Made by a program: the position numbers and the translations under genes. Under the pieces are notes generated by a model. The model saw nothing but the letters and a program-made list of their open reading frames with translations. It was not told where the DNA came from and did no database searches. From Granulicatella adiacens ATCC 49175 (GTDB lineage Bacteria > Bacillota > Bacilli > Lactobacillales > Aerococcaceae), in NCBI RefSeq assembly GCF_025150565.1, contig NZ_CP102283.1, positions 1,901,423 to 1,965,422 on the forward strand: a stretch of DNA of 64,000 nucleotides. The letters are read 5' to 3'. Positions 16,576 to 24,655 of this stretch are shown one piece after another (positions within the stretch are counted from its first letter, which is position 1; each line of letters starts with the position of its first letter).

Positions 16576-17193
16576 TTAATGTTCAAATTTTAATGCTTTT
16601 GCAAGACGTTTATATAGGAATAATGCAAGAATACTATTGAGCCCAAATTTAATGATATTAAATGGCAATAATGCAAACGTCATTAATGAAGCTAAGTCTG
16701 TTACATAAGGGTTTAGTGCATGAGCTGCAGCGACAATTTTTTCCATTGGAAAATTCATAGCAGTCGCATATAAAGGAAACATCACAAAATAATTTGCTGT
16801 TAATAAGACAACTGTAGCGGCAATCGTCCCAACGATTAAACTCATAATCGCCGTTTTAAAATTGCGATTTCGTTGATACAAAATGACTGCTGGTAACATA
16901 AAACTTAAACTTCCTATTAAGTTCACCGTTTCCCCAATTCCATATGTCATCGACCCATTATAGACAAAATTCAATAAGATCTTGATAATGGCGATAAAAC
17001 TTCCATAAACTGGACCTAAAATATAGCCTCCCAACAATACCGGTAAGTCTGAAAAATCCAACTTCACAAACGTTGGAATAAACGGTACGTTAAAAGATAG
17101 AAACATTAAAACGGTACTGATGGCACCAAAAACACCTACTAGAACAATTTTTTTAGTCGCTGCTCCTGTCGACTTTTTTACATCTGTACTCAT
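16576..17193 (-). CDS. ribU: Riboflavin ECF transporter S component RibU
   Basis: 205 residues with five or six membrane segments. VGVFGAISTVLMFLSFNVPF, KLDFSDLPVLLGGYILGPVYG and GETVNLIGSL are characteristic of RibU. It binds riboflavin in the membrane and works with the shared ECF module (EcfT and two ATPases), which is not in this window. An FMN riboswitch and terminator sit directly upstream, confirming flavin control. GGAGG is 7 nt before ATG 17193. Confidence 0.95.
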   Translation of the reverse strand: MSTDVKKSTGAATKKIVLVGVFGAISTVLMFLSFNVPFIPTFVKLDFSDLPVLLGGYILGPVYGSFIAIIKILLNFVYNGSMTYGIGETVNLIGSLSFMLPAVILYQRNRNFKTAIMSLIVGTIAATVVLLTANYFVMFPLYATAMNFPMEKIVAAAHALNPYVTDLASLMTFALLPFNIIKFGLNSILALFLYKRLAKALKFEH

Positions 17194-17247
17194 CGTACAT
17201 CCTCCTTCTTAGGGCGAAGGAAATTGCACTTTTCACCCAATCCCAAT

Positions 17248-17285
17248 AAAAAAAGCAGTATTGAAATGGACCTTTCAATACTGCT
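17248..17285 (-). terminator. Riboswitch-controlled terminator in the ribU leader
   Basis: On the minus strand GCAGTATTGAAA pairs with TTTCAATACTGC around GGTCCA, followed by a T run. It lies between the FMN aptamer and the ribU start, so flavin binding should favour termination. Confidence 0.9.
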
Positions 17286-17311
17286 CGTCAAATAGACTCG
17301 TTGAAATAGTG

Positions 17312-17420
17312 CCATTTTCTCACATCTAGACTATACTATCGGTTCTGGAATCACACCAGATCATGCCAAGCGGCTCGTGGACTATACCACCGGTCAGGAA
17401 TTTCACCTTGCCCCGAAAAT
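17312..17420 (-). promoter_or_regulatory. FMN riboswitch (RFN element)
   Basis: On the minus strand the conserved blocks GGGGCAAGGTGAAATTCC, GACCGGTGGTATAGTCCACG and GAACCGATAGTATAGTC appear in RFN order. Boundaries are approximate. Controls ribU through the terminator at 17248-17285. Confidence 0.95.
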
Positions 17421-17435
17421 GTTATTTATGTTTGT

Positions 17436-17464
17436 ATTGTAGCACCATGTAGCCACTTAGGCAA
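17436..17464 (-). promoter_or_regulatory. ribU promoter
   Basis: Minus strand: TTGCCT (17459-17464), 17-nt spacer, TACAAT (17436-17441), just upstream of the FMN aptamer. Confidence 0.65.
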
Positions 17465-17507
17465 TCTCTCTGCCTCAAAAAGGTGAATTTATGCTGTTTC
17501 TCTAATA

Positions 17508-17541
17508 AAAAACTTGGATTACATCCACTGCAATCCAAGTT
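17508..17541 (-). terminator. Rho-independent terminator
   Basis: AACTTGGATT pairs with AATCCAAGTT; on the minus strand it is followed by TTTTTTATT. It would end transcripts from the integrase remnant and cad region. Confidence 0.8.
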
Positions 17542-17661
17542 TCTATTCGACTATTTTACTGCTGTAAGGGTTAAGAATTTTCTGTTTTAGCGAGTCTAAA
17601 CACTGTTATATCAACGTTTATGAGGTTCGTCCTTCAAAAGGTATAGCGAAAGGTAAAGTAG

Positions 17662-17961
17662 TTAATGAGTTAATTCAGCAATCTTATCTAAATAAATGCT
17701 GACTGCTTCTAGCTTTCTTTGAGGTGCTAACTCTGCGTAAATATCCATAGTAGTTGAAATTGACTTATACCCCGTTCTGACTTGGAGTTCTTTCCATTTA
17801 TGCCTGCATTAAGCAACATTGAAGCATGAGTGTGTCGAAACAAATAAAAACCCTAATCTGGTAATCCTAAACTTGCTAGTCTTTTCTTCAAATTCAACTT
17901 GGCTAACTTGACCTGCATTATCTATGTCGCTTTGCTTTAAATTATACTTTGTCTTAAACAT
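17662..17961 (-). pseudogene. Remnant of a phage/ICE-type tyrosine recombinase (integrase C-terminus)
   Basis: On the minus strand the three frames together spell an integrase C-terminus: LFRHTHASMLLNAGI, then KWKELQVRTGYKSISTTM and DIYAELAPQRKLEAV, ending at TAA 17662-17664. The R-H-x-x-H box and the terminal Tyr region are recognisable. The reading frame is broken by at least two frameshifts and an in-frame TAG at 17853-17855, and no N-terminal half is found. It marks the edge of a decayed integrated element that probably brought in cadD-cadX. Confidence 0.8.
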
Positions 17962-18053
17962 TTAATACGAGTAGGTATTTCTTATAGTAATTTTCATCAA
18001 AAAATTTTATAGATAAGCTCCCTATATTCATGGATAAGTAGTAAAAATAGTTG

Positions 18054-18392
18054 TTATCCTAGTTGATTAAAAAAATCTCTGACTTCCTGATCTTTTATAA
18101 AATAATATATAATTTTCCCCTCTCTTCTAGTGCCCAAGATGTTTTGATTGGCTAGTTTACGAAGATGGTGGGAGGCAGATGCTATACTGAGATTTAGTAA
18201 AAGAGCTATATCGCAGACACAGAGTTCTTCAACAGCAAGGAGATAAAATATGATATTTATCTGTTTATTATCGGTAAACTTTGATAAAATGCGAAGTGAT
18301 TTTTGGACTTTTTCCTTTTCAAGGTAGTTCGTTGCGGTTGTAACATTTTGTTGATTTATAACATTCACTTGGCAGATACTATCTTTTTTCAT
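18054..18392 (-). CDS. cadX: ArsR/SmtB-family metal-responsive repressor, CadX/CadC-like
   Basis: 112 residues with a winged helix. ELCVCDIALLLNLSIASASHHLRKLANQNILGTRREGKIIYY contains the ELCVCD metal-binding motif of CadC-type sensors at the start of the recognition helix pair. Cd, Zn or Pb binding releases it from the operator. The frame extends to 18422, but AGGAG 8 nt before ATG 18392 fixes the start. It follows cadD by 11 nt, and a matching operator lies upstream of cadD, so it represses its own operon. Confidence 0.9.
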   Translation of the reverse strand: MKKDSICQVNVINQQNVTTATNYLEKEKVQKSLRILSKFTDNKQINIIFYLLAVEELCVCDIALLLNLSIASASHHLRKLANQNILGTRREGKIIYYFIKDQEVRDFFNQLG

Positions 18393-18403
18393 AATATTTT
18401 CTC

Positions 18404-19018
18404 CTAGCTTAACACAGTCCATAGCATGTCAAAAATGTTGTTTTCAATCAGGATATGTATCCCCAGTCCTAAATAAACACTGGCAATAAACCATCTGCTA
18501 TATTTTTCCAAAAATTCTCCAACAGAAGGGACTTGTGCCAATTTTTGGGCAGAAAAAACCAAGAGATAAATCATGACTAGAAAGGTAAGTAAAGTTACTA
18601 TCAAATTCGCTAAATTTAAGGTAGTAAAATATGGGACAAAAACACCAATATTGTCAGCACCACAACTTGCAAAAGTAATCATAGCAACTAGAAAAATCAG
18701 GTTTTTATTATCTTTGCGCAAACCATCTTTTGCAATAGCTTCTCCATCAGAATCTCCTAAAAGCAAAACTTTGAGGCCTAGGAAAATTGGAATCAAACCG
18801 AGCAAACCTAAAATCTCTTTACTAGGAATATAATTTAAGACAAATGCAAAAAGCAAACTTAGCAATATTAGACTAACAGAGCCTAGAAATTGTCCTAAAT
18901 AGATGTTAATGATGTCTTTTCTGCTTTTTCTTTTGGCAAAAAATAACATTAGGATAATAAGTAAGTCTACGGCTGTCCCAGAATACAGGATTATTGAAGT
19001 AACAACATTTTGAATCAT
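18404..19018 (-). CDS. cadD: CadD-family cadmium resistance transporter
   Basis: 204 residues, five or six membrane segments. GTAVDLLIILMLFFAKR, LGLIPIFLGLKVLL and ASCGADNIGVFVPYF are CadD signatures; the Asp in GTAVDLL and the CGADN motif are probably in the transport path. The family lowers cytoplasmic cadmium, likely by export. The frame opens at 19030, but GAGGTG right before ATG 19018 sets the start. Directly followed by its regulator; lies next to an integrase remnant, so it was probably acquired horizontally. Confidence 0.92.
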   Translation of the reverse strand: MIQNVVTSIILYSGTAVDLLIILMLFFAKRKSRKDIINIYLGQFLGSVSLILLSLLFAFVLNYIPSKEILGLLGLIPIFLGLKVLLLGDSDGEAIAKDGLRKDNKNLIFLVAMITFASCGADNIGVFVPYFTTLNLANLIVTLLTFLVMIYLLVFSAQKLAQVPSVGEFLEKYSRWFIASVYLGLGIHILIENNIFDMLWTVLS

Positions 19019-19027
19019 AAAGCACCT

Positions 19028-19080
19028 CATTCAAATATATTTTTGAATGAATTCTAACATTAAACTTTATAGATGTCAAT
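19028..19080 (-). promoter_or_regulatory. cadD-cadX promoter and operator
   Basis: Minus strand: TTGACA (19075-19080), 17-nt spacer, TAGAAT (19052-19057). Just downstream is a perfect inverted repeat, TCATTCAAA (19028-19036) and TTTGAATGA (19043-19051) with a 6-nt spacer. This resembles the ArsR/CadC operator core. Repressor binding would block promoter clearance. Confidence 0.85.
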
Positions 19081-19132
19081 TTAAAATCCACCAAAATATA
19101 GATAAGAAGTTAGGGTCCCAAATATTTAAAAA

Positions 19133-19157
19133 CCCTGCCATCGAAATGATAGCAGGG
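19133..19157. other. Stable hairpin without a T tract
   Basis: CCCTGC (19133-19138) pairs with GCAGGG (19152-19157), with an inner ATC/GAT pair. It lies between the cad promoter and the lipoprotein gene, perhaps a decayed terminator at the right edge of the acquired segment. Confidence 0.4.
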
Positions 19158-19299
19158 CTTAACTTCAATATCCAGATGATATATTTATCTAAAAAAGGTT
19201 AGAGTTTTTATTGATTTGTAGTGCGATATAATGAGTTTCAAAAAATCAAAAATCGCTTAAAATCAATATTTTGACATCTATTGACGTGTACTGAAAACC

Positions 19300-19776
19300 T
19301 TACTTAACCTCTTTAAATCCTTCTTCTAAAATCTTTTTTTTGGATTCTTCGAAACTGTAACAATCATTTTTCTTCACCAAAGCTGAATGAACACTGCTAT
19401 AGAGTGCTGGTGCTTTCGAACGACTCTCTTCATCATCATATTTGAACTTCTTAAGGTCAACCTCAACCGTAAATGATATTTCCTTATCACTATCCGATTG
19501 AGTGACTTTAATTCCATCAATTCCATCCATTTCTTTTACGATTTTCTCACGTTGTCTACGTGCCTTTTCTTCGTACTCCTTGTTCTTAGAAATATCATAG
19601 CTGATGTTAAAAGTTAGTGAGGAAACCGAATCTTTTTCCTGGTCGTACATGTACGTTACTTTTTGCTTAGAAATAGAAACTTCTAAGGCAAATTCCGCTT
19701 TACTTTCAGAACGGCATCCTAATAAAACAAAAAATGCTCCTAATAATACAATCGATAATTTAATTATTTTCTTCAT
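19300..19776 (-). CDS. DUF1307 (YehR-like) lipoprotein
   Basis: 158 residues. Lipoprotein signal peptide MKKIIKLSIVLLGAFFVLLGC with lipobox LLGC at Cys21, so it is anchored outside the membrane. The mature part (VSISKQKVTYMYDQEKDSV, TFNISYDISKNKEYEEKARRQ) matches the DUF1307 family of small lipoproteins of unknown function. Its own promoter, TTGACA-17-TATGAT, lies upstream. AAAGGAG precedes ATG 19776. No operon partner. Confidence 0.75.
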   Translation of the reverse strand: MKKIIKLSIVLLGAFFVLLGCRSESKAEFALEVSISKQKVTYMYDQEKDSVSSLTFNISYDISKNKEYEEKARRQREKIVKEMDGIDGIKVTQSDSDKEISFTVEVDLKKFKYDDEESRSKAPALYSSVHSALVKKNDCYSFEESKKKILEEGFKEVK

Positions 19777-19805
19777 TTTATACTCCTTTATTGCGACTTA
19801 TTGTT

Positions 19806-19834
19806 ATCATAGAAAATCTAGTGTAGGATGTCAA
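19806..19834 (-). promoter_or_regulatory. Promoter of the DUF1307 lipoprotein gene
   Basis: Minus strand: TTGACA (19829-19834), 17-nt spacer, TATGAT (19806-19811), 30 nt before the start codon. Confidence 0.8.
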
Positions 19835-19870
19835 ATTATACTTGAAGTGTATTGGGCCAAATTGTGCAAA

Positions 19871-19903
19871 CAAAAACCGCCTCCTTTTTCAGGAGACGGT
19901 TAT
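19871..19903 (-). terminator. Terminator of the CHAP hydrolase gene
   Basis: Minus strand: AACCGTCTCC pairs with GGAGGCGGTT around TGAAAAA, followed by a T run. Confidence 0.9.
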
Positions 19904-19914
19904 TTTATTTCTTA

Positions 19915-21210
19915 TTAGAAACGGATGTAAGTTGCGCGAGCTGCAACGCTTGCTGAAATTGTACGGTAAGAGATTACGTTTAATCCTTGTACGTTCATTT
20001 CAGAGATGTATAATGAACCATCTGCATTAACTGCTTCTACGAATGCTACGTGTCCGTAAGTTGGGTCAGCACCCGCTAAACCTTGTTGGAATACGATTGC
20101 TGAACCAGCTGATGGTGAGTTAGATACTGAGTATCCATAGCTACGAGCATATGCTGGCCATTCAGCCGCGTTACCCATCATGCTGTGTCCGATTGGTGTT
20201 CCAACTTGTGCCATACGGTTGAATACGTAGTAAGTACATTGTCCGAAGTATCCACCGTTTAAAGCTGCACGGTAACTTGGGTCAACTGCTGGGAATCCTC
20301 CGCCAGTTGTGTAAGTGTAGCTAGAAGATTGTTTTGTTGCTGCAGGAGCCGCTGTTGCTTGTGCTGCTGGAGCTGCTGCTGTTTGAGCTTGAGTATTTGA
20401 AGCTGCAGGAGCTGGAGTTGAAGTTGCTGCTGCAACTGTTTCAGCTGCTTTTGCTGCTTCGGCTGCTAAAGCTTGACGAGATGCTTCTGCAATACGTGCT
20501 GCTTCAGCTTCTGCTTTTGCTTTTTCTTCAGCTAAACGTTTTTGGAAAGCTTCTTTTTCTGCTACTAATCCATCACGTTTTGAGATTTCAGCTAATTCTT
20601 CTTGAGATAAGTTTGCTAATAAAACTTTATTTTTGTCAAAAGTTTCATTTAATTTTGTTTGTAAGCCTTGTAATTCTTCCTCAGCTTTTTGTTGTTCAGC
20701 TAATTTAGCTTGTTGTTGCTCTTCTTTAGCTTCTACTTGTTTCTTATCTTCTGCTTGTTGTTGCATTAAATCACGGTTAGCACCGATTAAATCCATAACA
20801 ACACCGATACGGTTAACGATATCTGATAAGTTTTCTGCATTTAATAAGAAGTCAACATATGAACGAGCTCCGTTTGTTTGTACAGCACGAGCTTGTTCTT
20901 CTAAACGTTCGTTACGTTCAGCAATTACTTTTTCTAATTTAGAAATTTCTGATTTTAATGAGTCGATTGCTGCTTGAGCTTCAGCTTTTTGAGCTTGAGT
21001 AGCATCAATCTTAGTTTGTACTCCTGATAATTCAGATACTAATGAATCAATTGTTGCATTAACTGCAGCTTTTTTATCATTGATATTTGCAATTGTTGAA
21101 TTAGCTGAGTTAATTTGTGAGTCAAAGTCTTGCGCACTAACATTTGGTGCTAAAGCTCCTAATGTTAATACTGTTCCTGTTACTAATACTGTTAATAAAC
21201 GCTTCTTCAA
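19915..21210 (-). CDS. pcsB: Secreted PcsB/SagA-like peptidoglycan hydrolase with CHAP domain
   Basis: 431 residues. Signal peptide ending at VSAQ (~27), a long coiled coil (~30-240, rich in E, Q and A), an Ala/Pro/Thr linker (~245-300), then a CHAP domain with catalytic Cys in YFGQCTYYVF and His in TYGHVAFVEAV. PcsB-type proteins split septal peptidoglycan and are activated by FtsEX through the coiled coil. The start is TTG at 21210 with GGAGG 7 nt upstream. A WalR-type site lies ~140 nt upstream, as for pcsB of streptococci, and supports the identity. Confidence 0.85.
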   Translation of the reverse strand: MKKRLLTVLVTGTVLTLGALAPNVSAQDFDSQINSANSTIANINDKKAAVNATIDSLVSELSGVQTKIDATQAQKAEAQAAIDSLKSEISKLEKVIAERNERLEEQARAVQTNGARSYVDFLLNAENLSDIVNRIGVVMDLIGANRDLMQQQAEDKKQVEAKEEQQQAKLAEQQKAEEELQGLQTKLNETFDKNKVLLANLSQEELAEISKRDGLVAEKEAFQKRLAEEKAKAEAEAARIAEASRQALAAEAAKAAETVAAATSTPAPAASNTQAQTAAAPAAQATAAPAATKQSSSYTYTTGGGFPAVDPSYRAALNGGYFGQCTYYVFNRMAQVGTPIGHSMMGNAAEWPAYARSYGYSVSNSPSAGSAIVFQQGLAGADPTYGHVAFVEAVNADGSLYISEMNVQGLNVISYRTISASVAARATYIRF

Positions 21211-21296
21211 GTGAGTCCCTCCAATAGTTCCAATAAAAAATCAATTATATATTTCGAAGTAGCCGATTTGGCTTAAATAAAACTTAACTTGGTACT

Positions 21297-21302
21297 ATAA
21301 TA
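21297..21302 (-). promoter_or_regulatory. Candidate -10 box of pcsB
   Basis: Minus strand TATTAT, with no good -35 box 16-18 nt upstream, as expected for an activator-dependent promoter. Confidence 0.45.
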
Positions 21303-21350
21303 CCATAGGACTTTAGACTGATGTTGATTTTCTTTGAATTGACAATACCT

Positions 21351-21367
21351 TGTAACAAAGCTGTAAC
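21351..21367 (+). promoter_or_regulatory. WalR (YycF) binding site upstream of pcsB
   Basis: TGTAAC-AAAGC-TGTAAC is an exact match to the WalR direct-repeat consensus TGTWAH-N5-TGTWAH. It lies ~50-65 nt upstream of the candidate -10 box of the CHAP hydrolase, a known type of WalRK target. Confidence 0.7.
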
Positions 21368-21594
21368 ATAAAACGATTAGCTGACCTTTTTGATACAAAA
21401 AAAGGAGAAATTTATAAAATATTACAGAATTATTTGTCTTTTTTATAGAAGGATTCAAGGAAAATATGTAATTCCTTTTAAATCGGTACATTTATCTTCA
21501 AAAAGTTTTGTAACAAACCAAACCTTAGCCCTCAAAATGGGTGAAATATGGTATATTTAACGTATCCAATTGAAAATAGAAGGGAGCTATTTTT

Positions 21595-22527
21595 ATGATA
21601 TTAACATTAACAATGAATCCGGCGGTAGATATTGGGTATACGGTCGAAACATTAAAGATGGATACGGTGAATCGTACTCAAAAGGTTAGTAAAACACCTG
21701 GTGGAAAAGGCCTCAACGTGAGTCGTGTTTTAAAGCAACTCGGTTCTCCAGTGCTAGCAACAGGTTTACTAGGCGGCCACATCGGTGCTTTTATTAAAGA
21801 AAAATTGGATGAGGTTGCCTTAGAAAACAACTTCTATCCTATCCAATCGGAAACTCGTAATTGTATTGCCATCCTACATGAAGGCCTTCAAACCGAAATC
21901 TTAGAGGCCGGTCCTACCATTACACCAGAAGAACAAGCGGGGTTCCTCGCTCATTTTGAAACCTTATTAAAAGAGGTCGATCTCATCACGATTTCTGGTA
22001 GCCTGCCTGCTGGAATGGATGAGACTTTATACGCAACGATTATTGAAAAAGCTGCAAAAGCCAGCATTCCTGTGCTTTTAGATACTTCTGGAAAGACATT
22101 AAAGATTGCACTCGAAGCTGCTACTAAGCCGGTCTTAATTAAGCCAAACCAAGAAGAACTCGCTGGGTTATTAGGGGTTCCTGAAGCGACAACGGTGGAA
22201 GAATTGAAGAAGCAATTGAACTCTCCGTTATTTGACGGGGTAGATTGGGTGGTTGTTTCGCTTGGATCAAAAGGCGCACTTGCAAAACACGAAGGGGTCT
22301 TTTACCAAGTCAGCATTCCCAAAGTCAACGCCGTGAATCCTGTTGGCTCTGGAGACTCAACGATTGCTGGGTTAGCTCATGCGATTGCAAAAGGCGAAAG
22401 TGTTGAGTCCATTTTGAAAACGGCAGTGACTGCAGGTACGCTCAATGCCATGGAAGCTCAAACAGGCTTTATAAACATGGAAAACTTCGATACCATTTTC
22501 AATGCGGTAACGGTGGAGAAAGTATAA
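21595..22527 (+). CDS. PfkB-family hexose-phosphate kinase (LacC / 1-phosphofructokinase type)
   Basis: 310 residues. MILTLTMNPAVDIGYTVE and the PGGKGLNVSRVLKQLG block are the sugar-phosphate signature of LacC/FruK, and NPVGSGDSTIAGLAHAI is the ATP site with catalytic Asp. It phosphorylates tagatose-6-phosphate or fructose-1-phosphate; the two cannot be separated from sequence alone. Single gene, GGGAG 8 nt before ATG 21595. No lac or fru operon lies beside it, which leaves the substrate open. A structured repeat follows its stop. Confidence 0.85.
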   Translation: MILTLTMNPAVDIGYTVETLKMDTVNRTQKVSKTPGGKGLNVSRVLKQLGSPVLATGLLGGHIGAFIKEKLDEVALENNFYPIQSETRNCIAILHEGLQTEILEAGPTITPEEQAGFLAHFETLLKEVDLITISGSLPAGMDETLYATIIEKAAKASIPVLLDTSGKTLKIALEAATKPVLIKPNQEELAGLLGVPEATTVEELKKQLNSPLFDGVDWVVVSLGSKGALAKHEGVFYQVSIPKVNAVNPVGSGDSTIAGLAHAIAKGESVESILKTAVTAGTLNAMEAQTGFINMENFDTIFNAVTVEKV

Positions 22528-22539
22528 TTCCATTTGATT

Positions 22540-22713
22540 CCAAAGAATCCTTGCGGATTTATTTATAATAACTGTAATGGGGGACCGGTTCGAGCCGAAG
22601 TCTCTCACCTTAAAAGCCTCAAAGCGGCCGTACAGAAAAATTTCTGACGGCCGCTATTTCGCATTTTATCCTATCCCCCATTACGGTTATTATAAAATCC
22701 GCCCATTCTTTGG
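22540..22713 (+). repeat. Structured intergenic element, copy C
   Basis: Outer stem CCAAAGAAT (22540-22548) with ATTCTTTGG (22705-22713), continued by GCGGATTT/AAATCCGC, ATAATAAC/GTTATTAT and GTAATGGGGGA/TCCCCCATTAC. Hairpin 1 is GGTTCGAG...CTCTCACC with loop CCGAAGT (identical to copy A); hairpin 2 is AGCGGCCGT (22623-22631) with ACGGCCGCT (22647-22655). It begins 13 nt after the kinase stop and may also stop transcription. Confidence 0.75.
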
Positions 22714-23084
22714 AATCTTATTTTTCTTCGCTTGAATATAACTCTGCGTATTCTACTTTAAAACCACTCGAGCTTCTATGGGTTGAGCAGCTGAAGTTTT
22801 AAATGGAAAAGTGCACGGTTTTGCATTCGAAATGAGCTAACTAAAATATTGAGTTTTTGAGCCAACAAATTCGGGCTTTTGACCAAAAAAGTTATTTTGC
22901 AATATAACGTATATGTCATATTGTGTTTTTTACATTTGCTTTTGAAATATGATTGTGTAGGCGTTGATAACAGGTTTGAAAATCTATTTAAAACATTTTT
23001 TTATTTCAAACTTTGTGAACTGCTCTTTATTGTCAGCTCACAAAGCAAAAATTTTCTTAGTAGTTTTTGACACGATGCACCCAA
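22714..23084. other. AT-rich gene-free stretch
   Basis: No convincing gene. A 63-codon open frame at 22879-23070 has no ribosome binding site and an unconvincing composition. I see no repeat or promoter that I would defend. Confidence 0.5.
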
Positions 23085-23340
23085 AGGATGATTCCGAAGA
23101 ATAGTGCGGATTTTATCATCATAGTAACGTGGGCGCATAAAATAAGAGAAGCTTAAAGAGTTATACGCAGTAGCTGATTGGCATAAGCTTCATCACTTGT
23201 GATTTGCTTATGCCTAATCAGCCTTGCGGAAATCCTTCACAGTGCGAAGGATTTGAAACCACTAAAAGAAAATGGACTCACACTGTGAGTCCATTTTTAG
23301 CTTTTGTCTTACTCCCGTAAGGATTCGCAGGAATCATCCG
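23085..23340. repeat. Nested inverted repeats downstream of tyrS
   Basis: GGATGATTCC (about 23085) and GGAATCATCC (about 23330) can close a ~250-nt structure. Inside lie a 16-bp stem with one bulge (GCTGATTGGCATAAGC with GCTTATGCCTAATCAGC) and AAATCCTTC/GAAGGATTT. It shares the word ATAAAATCCGC (minus strand) with element copy C and may be a diverged relative. Confidence 0.5.
23268..23302. terminator. tyrS terminator (bidirectional)
   Basis: AAAATGGACTCAC-ACT-GTGAGTCCATTTT is a perfect 13-bp stem with T-rich sequence on both sides. It lies ~55 nt after the tyrS stop. Confidence 0.8.
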
Positions 23341-23356
23341 TACTTGCACTTATCTT

Positions 23357-24622
23357 TTATTTCAACACCACTAAGAAGTATTTTTTCTTACCGCGGCGGA
23401 CGATGACAAAGCGTTCTTCAAAAGATTGTTCTTTCGTCCATTCGAATTCGAGGTCGGTTACTTTTTCCCCGTTGATAGAAATTGCGCCGTTTTGAATGTC
23501 TTCGCGTGATTGTCTTCTTGAAGGTTCGATGCCAAGGTCAACAAGCCATGTTGCTAGATTTTGAGGTTCTTTTGAACTTTCAAATGTTGGCATATTTTTG
23601 AAGCCTTGTTCGATTTCGTCGGCTGTTAATTGTTGTACGTTTCCTGTGAAGAGCGCGTTTGTAATTTTCTTCGCGTCTTCTAGGGCTTTTTCGCCGTGAA
23701 CGAAGCGAGTGACTTCTTCAGCAAGGCGGATTTGCGCTTCACGTTTATGTGGTTCTGTAGCTACTTTTTCTTCGAGCGCTTCGATTTCTTCGCGGTCTAA
23801 GAATGTGAAGTACTTGATGTATTTAATCACGTCGCGGTCATCTTGGTTTAACCAGAATTGGTAGAATTCGTATGGAGTTGTCTTTTCAGGGTCTAGCCAT
23901 ACAGCGCCACCAGCTGATTTCCCGAATTTTGTGCCGTCTGATTTTAACATCAATGGAATGGTTAGCCCATAAGCACGAGACTCTGCGCCTTCTACTTTAC
24001 GGATTAATTCAAGACCTGAAGTGATGTTCCCCCATTGGTCCGCACCACCGATTTGAACTTGCACGTCTTCTGTCTTGAATAAATGTAAGAAGTCCATTGA
24101 TTGTAGGATTTGGTATGAGAATTCTGTAAATGAAATCCCCACTTCTAAACGGCTTGCGACCACGTCTTTAGCAAGCATGGTGTTCAAGTTGAAATGCTTC
24201 CCGTAGTCACGTAAGAAGTCTAATAATGATAAATCTTTTGTCCAATCGTAGTTGTTTACAAGACGTAATGTCGCTTGGTCTTCATCTGTTGTGAAGAATA
24301 ATTTCTTCATTTGCGCTGTTAATTTTTCAACATTGTGTTGAACTTGTTCCATTGATTGAAGCACACGTTCGCTTGTACGACCACTTGGATCTCCGATAGA
24401 ACCTGTTGCTCCACCAATCAAGATGACTGGTTTATGTCCTGCTAATTGGAAACGACGAAGAATCATAAATGGAATTAAGTGTCCAATGTGCATGCTGTCC
24501 CCAGTTGGGTCTACCCCACAGTAGAGTGATACAGCCTTTTCGTTTGTTAAGGCACGTAAGCCTTCTTCATCTGTCATTTGGTTGATGGCGCCGCGCCATT
24601 CTAAATCATCGATAATGTTCAT
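23357..24622 (-). CDS. tyrS: Tyrosyl-tRNA synthetase
   Basis: 421 residues, class I synthetase. HIGH motif as HIGHLIP, YCGVDPTGDSMH for tyrosine binding, QIGGADQWGN, and the KMSKS loop as KFGKS. The C-terminal ~70 residues form an S4 RNA-binding domain (SRRQSREDIQNGAISINGEKV). The frame opens at 24670, but that lies inside the T-box leader; ATG 24622 has a purine-rich GAAGGGAAG upstream and is the right start. Controlled by a tyrosine T-box. Confidence 0.97.
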   Translation of the reverse strand: MNIIDDLEWRGAINQMTDEEGLRALTNEKAVSLYCGVDPTGDSMHIGHLIPFMILRRFQLAGHKPVILIGGATGSIGDPSGRTSERVLQSMEQVQHNVEKLTAQMKKLFFTTDEDQATLRLVNNYDWTKDLSLLDFLRDYGKHFNLNTMLAKDVVASRLEVGISFTEFSYQILQSMDFLHLFKTEDVQVQIGGADQWGNITSGLELIRKVEGAESRAYGLTIPLMLKSDGTKFGKSAGGAVWLDPEKTTPYEFYQFWLNQDDRDVIKYIKYFTFLDREEIEALEEKVATEPHKREAQIRLAEEVTRFVHGEKALEDAKKITNALFTGNVQQLTADEIEQGFKNMPTFESSKEPQNLATWLVDLGIEPSRRQSREDIQNGAISINGEKVTDLEFEWTKEQSFEERFVIVRRGKKKYFLVVLK

Positions 24623-24655
24623 CTTGTTTCTTCCCTTCTTTCTTGTAAATAAAAA

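Noticed and set aside
20334..20708. Leu-rich frame opposite pcsB
   Set aside because: It is the antisense shadow of the Ala/Gln-rich coiled coil and linker.
22879..23070. 63-codon plus-strand frame
   Set aside because: No ribosome binding site, odd composition and no neighbour support.
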